A DNA stretch of 6,137 nucleotides from NCBI GenBank assembly GCA_022771185.1, contig JALFCJ010000224.1:1-6137 (forward strand), given 5' to 3'. The position numbers and the translations under genes are program-made. Shown in pieces: positions 1-5,137 of this stretch. Position 1 is the first letter of the stretch; the number at the start of each line of letters is the position of its first letter. The notes beneath the pieces were generated by a model. The model saw only the letters and a list, made by a program, of their open reading frames with translations, searched no databases and had not been told where the DNA came from. This DNA comes from Spirochaetales bacterium. GTDB lineage: Bacteria; Spirochaetota; Spirochaetia; Sphaerochaetales; Sphaerochaetaceae.

Positions 1-1007
1 TTTTGATGATTGTCGCTCTTGCTTTGACAGTCGCTTTTGCACAGGGTGCTCAGGAAGAGAAAAAGGGTGATATCAAGGTCGCTTTGATTGTCGCAAACAC
101 AGTTGACGACAAGGGTTGGTGTCAGGCAATGCACGACGGTATTGTAGAAGCAATGGCAGAGATGCCTGGTAAGATCGCTGACTATAAGGCAGTCGAGAAT
201 ACACAGCCTGCAGATACAATGACAGCTATCAGAACATACGTCAATCTTGGATACAACATCATCATTGTCCATGGCTCACAGTACAGAGCTCAGGTCGAAG
301 ATGCAGCAAAGGAATTCCCAGATGTAATGTTCGCTTTCGGTACAACATCCGATGTCATCGCTCCAAACGTATTCTCCTACATGCCTCAGTCTGAAGAGAC
401 AGGTTATCTCTCTGGTATCGTAGCTGGTCTTACAACAAAGAAGAATAAGGTTGCTCTCGTCGGACCTATCGACGGTGGAGACAGTGCCAGATACAACAGA
501 GGCTTCGTACTTGGTGTACAGGCTGTAAACCCAAGCGCAAAGATCCAGGTTACACACATCGGATCATTCGGTGACACAGTCAAGTCCGGTGAAGCAGCTA
601 TGGCATTCATCCAGGGTGGAGCAGACGTTCTTACAGGTTCTTCCCAGCAGGCTCTTGGTGCTCTCAGAGCTGTTGCAGACTTCCCAAATGAAGAAATCTG
701 GTGGGTTGGTCAGGATATCGCACAGATCGACATCGAAGAAGGATACAAGTGTATCGCAGCTTCCGCTTACAACTACAAGGCAGTCGTAGTAGGACTAGTC
801 GAGAAGTTTGAAGCTGGTGTCCTCGGTGGCGAATGCCTCCCAATGAACTTCAACAACGGCGGATTTGTCTGGGCATGGAACGATGCTAAGTGCAGTGATA
901 AGATCACTCCAGAAATCAGAAAAGCTGTTGAAGACAAGATCGCTGAGTTCAAGGCTACTCCAGACACACTATCAAATTGGAGTTCTGTCGACTACGCAAC
1001 TCTCTGA
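1..1007 (+). CDS. BMP/PnrA-family ABC transporter substrate-binding protein, 5' end missing
   Basis: This is the periplasmic receptor of a BMP-type importer, a family that mostly binds nucleosides or nucleobases. The reading frame is open from the window edge and ends at TGA 1005-1007. Numbering from the TTG at position 3, residues 1-13 are the hydrophobic part of a Sec signal peptide ending in AFA, a good signal peptidase I site. The basic n-region is missing, so the true start lies upstream. Family marks are the ligand-loop motif VDDKGWCQAMHDG (34-46), GYLSGIVAG (134-142), VGPIDGGDSARYNRGF (153-168), GADVLTGSSQQALGALRA (206-223) and WWVGQD (233-238). The visible 334 residues are close to full family length. 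No lipobox cysteine is seen, unlike PnrA/TmpC of Treponema pallidum. Lysine is AAG in 18 of 20 cases, a stronger bias than in the ATPase gene downstream, which suggests high expression. The family assignment is secure; the ligand (guanosine, adenosine, a free base or other) is not determined. Confidence 0.93.
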   Translation, partial: LMIVALALTVAFAQGAQEEKKGDIKVALIVANTVDDKGWCQAMHDGIVEAMAEMPGKIADYKAVENTQPADTMTAIRTYVNLGYNIIIVHGSQYRAQVEDAAKEFPDVMFAFGTTSDVIAPNVFSYMPQSEETGYLSGIVAGLTTKKNKVALVGPIDGGDSARYNRGFVLGVQAVNPSAKIQVTHIGSFGDTVKSGEAAMAFIQGGADVLTGSSQQALGALRAVADFPNEEIWWVGQDIAQIDIEEGYKCIAASAYNYKAVVVGLVEKFEAGVLGGECLPMNFNNGGFVWAWNDAKCSDKITPEIRKAVEDKIAEFKATPDTLSNWSSVDYATL

Positions 1008-1030
1008 TATCCAAATTCAATCATTATTAT

Positions 1031-1058
1031 GCCGGCCCTCAAAAAGGCCGGTGTTTTT
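1031..1058 (+). terminator. GC hairpin with T-run between receptor and ATPase genes (partial terminator or mRNA stabiliser)
   Basis: The arms GCCGGCC (1031-1037) and GGCCGGT (1046-1052) pair with six G-C pairs and one G-U around an 8-nt A-rich loop. Another U-G and an A-T pair can extend the base. The 3' arm is followed by GTTTTTG, a T-run of five. It begins 23 bases after the receptor stop codon and ends just before the ATPase ribosome site at 1064-1068. The shape is that of a Rho-independent terminator. Because the transporter genes continue on the same strand with no clear promoter in the spacer, partial read-through is the likely arrangement. That would give more receptor than membrane complex, as is common for ABC importers. 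Protection of the receptor mRNA 3' end is an alternative role. Confidence 0.75.
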
Positions 1059-1063
1059 GAAAA

Positions 1064-1068
1064 AAGGA
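1064..1068 (+). promoter_or_regulatory. Ribosome binding site of the ATPase gene
   Basis: AAGGA lies 6 nt before the ATG at 1075. It decides the start: the frame is open back to an ATG at 865, but that would overlap the receptor gene by about 140 bp and add 70 residues with no family resemblance. Confidence 0.8.
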
Positions 1069-1074
1069 ATTAAA

Positions 1075-2598
1075 ATGCCTAATAATACGGTAATTGAAGA
1101 ACTCAGACTGGAACACATAACTAAACGTTTTCCTGGCGTTCTTGCCTGTGATGATATTTCACTTTCAGTAGGAAAACATGAAGTACTGGCTCTGGTAGGA
1201 GAAAACGGAGCAGGAAAAACTACTCTCATGAACATTGTAATGGGCCTCTATCAAGCTGATGAAGGAGCCATGTACATCAATGGGGAGAAAGTCTCATTTA
1301 AGTCTCCTAACGATGCATTTGCATATGGAATCGGAATGGTACACCAGCAGTATATGTTGGTTCCGAATATGACAGTACTGGAAAACATAGCCTTGGGAAT
1401 GAAAGACTCATGGCACTTTACAGTGGATCTCAAGAGCGTAAGAAAGAGAATTGAAGAGATCTCAAAACACTACGGCTTGAAAGTAGATCCAGATGCCTTT
1501 GTCTGGCAACTCTCAGTTGGCGAACAGCAGAGAGTAGAGCTAGTTAAGACACTGTGCCTAGGAGCTAAGTTCCTTATTCTTGACGAGCCTACCTCAGCCC
1601 TTACTCCTCAAGAGACAGATGAACTCATTGTACTCTTGAAGAACATGAGTAAAGAGCTTTCCATCATATTCATCAGCCATAAACTTAACGAAGTTAAGGC
1701 TCTTTCAGACAAAGTCTCTATATTGAGGCATGGAAAAGTAGTATTCAACGGTAAGACTGCTGATTATTCTCCATCTGAAATCGCAGCTTTAATGACAGGG
1801 CACGAAGTTGAGATCGCATCAAATAATAGTGAGAAGACCAATGGAAAAGACGCCCTTGTCATCGAAAACCTTGTAGTCAAGTCAGATAGGGGATTCAATG
1901 CCCTGGATGGCTTTAACCTTACAGTGAAAGAAGGCGAAATCGTGGGACTGGCTGGCGTCAGCGGCAACGGACAGAGAGAACTGGCTGAAGCCATCAACGG
2001 CATCAGAAAGACAGAAAGCGGCAAGATCATCTTCTACGGAGAAGAGATTCAGAACCTTACGCCAAACGGTGTAATAAAAAAGGGAATGGGATATATTCCT
2101 GAAGAGAGAAACACAGAAGGCATCGTTCCTTCCATGTCTATCAAAGAAAACATTATCCTCAAAGACAGCGACGGCCGTTTTGCTTCCCATCATATCCTTA
2201 AGAACAAAGATATCGAAAAATATGCTTCCACTCTCCGTGAAAGCTATGATATCAGGTCGCCGAACATTTATGTCGCAGCAGGATCTCTATCCGGTGGAAA
2301 CATACAGAAAGTAATTCTTGCCAGAGAAATCGACAGAAATCCAAAGTTCCTTGTATGTGTCTACCCTATCAGAGGCTTGGATATGGGAGCTGCAGAGTTT
2401 ATCCATAGACTACTGTTGGATCTGAGAAGCAAAGGGGTCGGCATCCTTCTTATCAGCGAAGAGCTGGAAGAGATAATGAACCTTTCAGACCGTATCGCAG
2501 TAATCTTCAAAGGCAAGAACCAGAAGATGATGGATGCAAAGGAAGCTACTACAGAAAAGCTTGGAATATTGATGGCAGGAGTAAACGATGAAGATTAA
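1075..2598 (+). CDS. Double-domain ABC transporter ATP-binding protein (NupO/RbsA-like)
   Basis: This 507-residue cytoplasmic ATPase powers the importer. It carries two fused nucleotide-binding domains, the usual build for BMP-type and sugar CUT2 systems, and has normal family length. Domain 1 is complete: Walker A GENGAGKTT (42-50), Q-loop QQ (91-92), signature LSVGE (146-150), Walker B FLILDEP with catalytic Glu171, and switch His202. Domain 2 (about 262-500) is degenerate at its own catalytic residues: the Walker A position reads GVSGNGQRE (294-302) without Lys. The signature LSGGN (405-409) is intact. The Walker B region reads VCVYPIRGLD (427-436), with Tyr430 where the catalytic Glu (often Gln in this family) would be. 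SEE (461-463) replaces the switch His. Loss of one site is normal in this family; the YPI version looks less usual. The start at 1075 follows AAGGA at good spacing. The last 11 bases overlap the first permease gene, so translation is probably coupled. Confidence 0.95.
   Translation: MPNNTVIEELRLEHITKRFPGVLACDDISLSVGKHEVLALVGENGAGKTTLMNIVMGLYQADEGAMYINGEKVSFKSPNDAFAYGIGMVHQQYMLVPNMTVLENIALGMKDSWHFTVDLKSVRKRIEEISKHYGLKVDPDAFVWQLSVGEQQRVELVKTLCLGAKFLILDEPTSALTPQETDELIVLLKNMSKELSIIFISHKLNEVKALSDKVSILRHGKVVFNGKTADYSPSEIAALMTGHEVEIASNNSEKTNGKDALVIENLVVKSDRGFNALDGFNLTVKEGEIVGLAGVSGNGQRELAEAINGIRKTESGKIIFYGEEIQNLTPNGVIKKGMGYIPEERNTEGIVPSMSIKENIILKDSDGRFASHHILKNKDIEKYASTLRESYDIRSPNIYVAAGSLSGGNIQKVILAREIDRNPKFLVCVYPIRGLDMGAAEFIHRLLLDLRSKGVGILLISEELEEIMNLSDRIAVIFKGKNQKMMDAKEATTEKLGILMAGVNDED
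2577..2581 (+). promoter_or_regulatory. Ribosome binding site of the first permease gene
   Basis: AGGAG lies inside the 3' end of the ATPase gene, 6 nt before the ATG at 2588. It supports a start that overlaps the ATPase stop by 11 bp. Confidence 0.8.
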
Positions 2599-3664
2599 CC
2601 ATAAAATAATATTTAAAGTCAGCGTAATACTTGCTGCAGTACTGGTCGCCCTACTTGTTGGAGCAATAATGATCCTTGCAACGGGAGAAAGCGTATTCAA
2701 GACATACTCTATCATTATATCTATGCCTTTCTCCAACTTCAGGACATTCTCTGAAGTACTTGTCAGAATGATACCTCTTACAATCATCGCACTAGGTATC
2801 TGTGTGTCTTCACGCTGCGGTATCAACAACATCGGAGCTGAAGGACAGATGGCCATGGGAATAATAGCAACTACGGCTGTGGCTTTTGTAGTCGCTCCCC
2901 TTCCTAGACTCCTTGCAATTCCTATTGCAATTCTCGCAGGAGCCATAGCTGGTGGAGTCTGGGGTTTTATTCCTGGAATACTGAAGGCAAAGCTGGACGT
3001 AAGCGAGCTGTTGTCTACAGTAATGCTTAACTATGCTGCGGCACAGTTCTATGCATTTATGATCCGTGTCCCTCTCATCGACCCGAACGAAAAGACAGGA
3101 ACACCAATGAGTGCTCGTCTACCTGAGTCTACAGTTCTTAATAAGCTCTTTAAGGGAGCTGCAGTCCACCAGGGAATATTCCTGGCTCTTATTCTTGCCC
3201 TTCTTGTATATATTCTTCTTTGGAAGACAAGCTGGGGATACAAAATGAGAGCGGCGGGAGCCAGCCAGAGAGCTGCAAAGTATGGTGGAATCAACGTATC
3301 CAGATACCTTATCATCGCCATGATCATAAGTGGAGCTTGTGCAGGTATGGCAGGAAGCGTAGAGCTTATGGGTAACCAGGGAAGAGCCATGGAAGGCATT
3401 ACTGGAGGATATGGATTCTCAGGTATCGTAGTAGCCCTCTTCGGTGGCTTACACCCTGCAGGAATCATCCCGGCTGCATTCTTCTTCGGCATCCTATTGT
3501 ATGCACAGGTGAACCTGCAGATCCTTACTTCCGTTCCACCAAACTTGGTAGAGGCATTGCAGGGTCTCATCATTCTTATCATCGTCGCAGTACAGATGAT
3601 TCTTTCCAACCAATATTTGGAAGAGAAGTTCAGAAAGAAGTTCTTCTCAAAGAAGGAGGCGTAA
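2588..3664 (+). CDS. ABC transporter permease, BPD_transp_2 family (NupP-like, first subunit)
   Basis: This is an inner-membrane subunit of the importer, 358 residues and strongly hydrophobic, with roughly eight to nine membrane segments. The first, at about residues 10-32, follows the basic N-terminus MKINHK. Family marks are NIGAEGQM (81-88), the conserved segment at the start of a membrane helix in this permease family. ELLSTVMLNYA (140-150) also fits. The cytoplasmic loop WKTSWGYKMRAAGASQ (212-227), running on to GGINVSR (233-239), and GYGFSGIVVALFGGLHP (274-290) complete the set. The tail ends in a Lys-rich segment (EEKFRKKFFSKKEA), expected to be cytoplasmic. It is the larger of the two paralogous permeases, the counterpart of NupP/YufP in Bacillus subtilis or the PnrD/E pair in Treponema pallidum. 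It probably forms a heterodimer with the product of the next gene. The start is fixed by AGGAG 6 nt upstream. Substrate specificity cannot be read from it. Confidence 0.94.
   Translation: MKINHKIIFKVSVILAAVLVALLVGAIMILATGESVFKTYSIIISMPFSNFRTFSEVLVRMIPLTIIALGICVSSRCGINNIGAEGQMAMGIIATTAVAFVVAPLPRLLAIPIAILAGAIAGGVWGFIPGILKAKLDVSELLSTVMLNYAAAQFYAFMIRVPLIDPNEKTGTPMSARLPESTVLNKLFKGAAVHQGIFLALILALLVYILLWKTSWGYKMRAAGASQRAAKYGGINVSRYLIIAMIISGACAGMAGSVELMGNQGRAMEGITGGYGFSGIVVALFGGLHPAGIIPAAFFFGILLYAQVNLQILTSVPPNLVEALQGLIILIIVAVQMILSNQYLEEKFRKKFFSKKEA
3653..3659 (+). promoter_or_regulatory. Ribosome binding site of the second permease gene
   Basis: AAGGAGG is the strongest ribosome site in the window, 8 nt before the ATG at 3668. 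It lies within the last codons of the upstream permease gene, which favours coupled translation of the two partners. Confidence 0.85.
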
Positions 3665-3667
3665 ACA

Positions 3668-4615
3668 ATGGATCTGATTTTAAATACTCTTACTCTTACA
3701 ATTAGGTTCTCAGTCGCCTTGATGATTGCATCCATGGGTGAGATGTTTAACCAGAAGGCCGGTATATTCAACTTGGGATGCGAAGGTATAATGACAATGG
3801 GTGCATTCCTTGGTCTCTTGATTCCATTCTCCTATGGCGGAGCAGGAAGCGTTCCTTTCGGAATAAACCTTCTTGGACTTTTGGCTGGTGCTGTGGCAGG
3901 TGCCCTTATGGGACTGTTATTCGGAATTATTGTCATTACATTCCGCGCTCCTCAGGGTATTGCAGGTATCGGCTTACAGATGTTCGGAGTGGGACTGGCT
4001 GGAACTCTCTTCAGGTCATACATCGGAGGAAGCCAGTCCATTACAGGTATTACGGCATATCCTATTCCTGTACTGTCCAAGATCCCAGTAATCGGACCTA
4101 TACTCTTTACACATAACCCGATCATCTACATCTGTTATGCCCTGGTTCCTCTTGCTTGGTTTATTATCTACAAGACTCCATGGGGAATGAAAGTCAGAGC
4201 TGTAGGAACTCACCCTAGAGCTGCAGACAGCCTTGGTATCAACGTATCTCGCGTCAGATACCAGTCCCTGGCCCTTGGTGGAGCTATGGCAGGATTTGCA
4301 GGAGCATTCTTGACCTTGTGCCAAGCAAAGATGTTCACAGCTGAAATCATCAATGGCCGTGGCTTCATAGCTGTCGCTCTTGTATACTTCGGACAGTGGC
4401 ACCCTGTAAAGATATTCCTTGGAGCTCTTCTCTTTACTTTTGCACAGGTATTACAGACACAGATTCAGATCTTCGTTCCTTCTTTCCAATACTACGAATT
4501 CCTGACTATGCTTCCATACTTACTTGTAATAGTCGTATTGGCATTCAACAAGGAATCGAATAAGCTGGGACCAGCTGCACTGGGTAAGCCATTTAACAGG
4601 GAGATGAGAATATGA
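3668..4615 (+). CDS. ABC transporter permease, BPD_transp_2 family (NupQ-like, second subunit)
   Basis: This 315-residue inner-membrane protein is the second channel subunit, of the usual length for this type. Family marks are NQKAGIFNLGCEGIMTMGAF (28-47), with the NLGxEGIM core. The cytoplasmic loop YKTPWGMKVRAVGTHPRAA (168-186), running on to GINVSR (190-195), and GRGFIAVALVYFGQWHP (230-246) follow. The loop matches the same region of the preceding permease (the WG-x-K-x-RA-x-G pattern, then RAA and GINVSR), so the two are paralogues and probably heterodimerise. The start is 3 nt after the stop of the first permease gene and is preceded by AAGGAGG. The stop codon TGA overlaps the deaminase start as ATGA. 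No residue looks aberrant for the family. Confidence 0.94.
   Translation: MDLILNTLTLTIRFSVALMIASMGEMFNQKAGIFNLGCEGIMTMGAFLGLLIPFSYGGAGSVPFGINLLGLLAGAVAGALMGLLFGIIVITFRAPQGIAGIGLQMFGVGLAGTLFRSYIGGSQSITGITAYPIPVLSKIPVIGPILFTHNPIIYICYALVPLAWFIIYKTPWGMKVRAVGTHPRAADSLGINVSRVRYQSLALGGAMAGFAGAFLTLCQAKMFTAEIINGRGFIAVALVYFGQWHPVKIFLGALLFTFAQVLQTQIQIFVPSFQYYEFLTMLPYLLVIVVLAFNKESNKLGPAALGKPFNREMRI
4598..4603 (+). promoter_or_regulatory. Ribosome binding site of the deaminase gene
   Basis: AGGGAG lies 8 nt before the ATG at 4612, inside the end of the permease gene. A second ATG follows directly at 4615, so initiation could also occur one codon later; the spacing does not separate the two. Confidence 0.7.
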
Positions 4616-5091
4616 TGGAAAGTCACGAATACTACCTTAAGAGAGCCATAGAAGTCTCTAAAAGAAGTAGAGCGAACGGTAATACACCATTTGGCGCTAT
4701 TCTTGTAGATGGAGAAGGAAATATTCTCTTGGAGCAGGAAAACATCGAGATCACTACAAAAAAGTGTACTGGACACGCTGAGACCACGCTGGCTGAGAGA
4801 GCTTCAGTGCTCTACCCAAAGTCATTTCTTTGGAACTGCACTCTCTACACTTCCGCCGAGCCTTGCGCAATGTGCGCAGGAGCAATCTATTGGGCAAACA
4901 TCGGAAGAGTCGTATACGCAATGACAGAAAAAAGACTACTGGAGCTTACAGGCTCCAATGAACAGAATCCCACATTCAGTCTGGATTGTAGGACAGTATT
5001 TAGTCACGGGCAGAAAGATATCAAGGTAATCGGACCATTTCCTGCTCTTGAAGAAGAAGCTGCCGCAGTCCACCAAGGATATTGGAACTGA
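4612..5091 (+). CDS. Nucleobase/nucleoside deaminase, cytidine deaminase superfamily (GuaD-like)
   Basis: This 159-residue cytoplasmic zinc hydrolase should remove an exocyclic amino group from a nucleobase or nucleoside. Catalytic motifs are complete: His55-Ala-Glu57, where His is a zinc ligand and Glu the proton shuttle, and Pro84-Cys85-x-x-Cys88 with the other two zinc ligands. PFGAILVDGEGN (26-37) is the typical first strand. GAIYWA (90-95) straight after the zinc motif is typical of guanine-deaminase-like members. TadA is unlikely because its usual GA-x-GS segment after the zinc motif is missing and the C-terminal part (NPTF, then GPFPALEEEAAAVHQGYW, 141-158) is that of the nucleoside deaminase group. 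Guanine is a reasonable substrate guess, but cytosine, adenine-like or triazine-like substrates occur in related branches. The start overlaps the permease stop by 4 bp, so it is translated with the transporter and plausibly acts on the imported compound or a product of it. Confidence 0.9.
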   Translation: MMESHEYYLKRAIEVSKRSRANGNTPFGAILVDGEGNILLEQENIEITTKKCTGHAETTLAERASVLYPKSFLWNCTLYTSAEPCAMCAGAIYWANIGRVVYAMTEKRLLELTGSNEQNPTFSLDCRTVFSHGQKDIKVIGPFPALEEEAAAVHQGYWN

Positions 5092-5096
5092 GAAAC

Positions 5097-5117
5097 GCCC
5101 CGGAGAAAAACCGGGGC
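5097..5117. terminator. GC hairpin between convergent genes, probable bidirectional terminator
   Basis: GCCCCGG (5097-5103) and CCGGGGC (5111-5117) form seven G-C pairs around the loop AGAAAAA. It starts 5 bases after the deaminase stop codon and lies 20 bases before the stop of the convergent gene. The tail is T-rich but broken on both strands (TCTTACATT on plus, GTTTCTCA on minus). Position and stem strength argue for termination in both directions; the weak tails are the reservation. Confidence 0.75.
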
Positions 5118-5137
5118 TCTTACATTAATTGAGGCTT

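Noticed and set aside
3..8. TTG at 3 or ATG at 6 as the true start of the receptor
   Set aside because: The signal peptide would lack its basic n-region and no ribosome site can be seen. The frame is open to the window edge, so the start lies upstream.
1025..1030. TATTAT as a possible -10 box for a promoter of the ATPase gene
   Set aside because: No -35-like hexamer stands at proper spacing upstream, and the box abuts the hairpin stem, which any transcript would have to cross at once.
865..1074. A longer ATPase reading frame starting at ATG 865, adding 70 residues
   Set aside because: The extension overlaps the receptor gene in another frame, runs through the hairpin, and has no ABC similarity; a good ribosome site and normal family length support ATG 1075.
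2485..2946. A 153-codon minus-strand frame across the ATPase-permease junction
   Set aside because: It is a shadow of the coupled genes on the plus strand, with no ribosome site or family resemblance; its hydrophobic look comes from the complement of membrane-segment codons.
3049..3771. A 240-codon minus-strand frame opposite the permease genes
   Set aside because: It lies antisense to two well-supported permeases, has no recognisable motif, and is rich in Pro/Met/Arg as expected from the complement of hydrophobic codons.
4612..5091. tRNA adenosine deaminase TadA as the identity of the small deaminase
   Set aside because: The zinc motifs are shared, but GAIYWA and the C-terminal part ending in VHQGYW match the nucleobase deaminase group, and the operon context is transport rather than translation.
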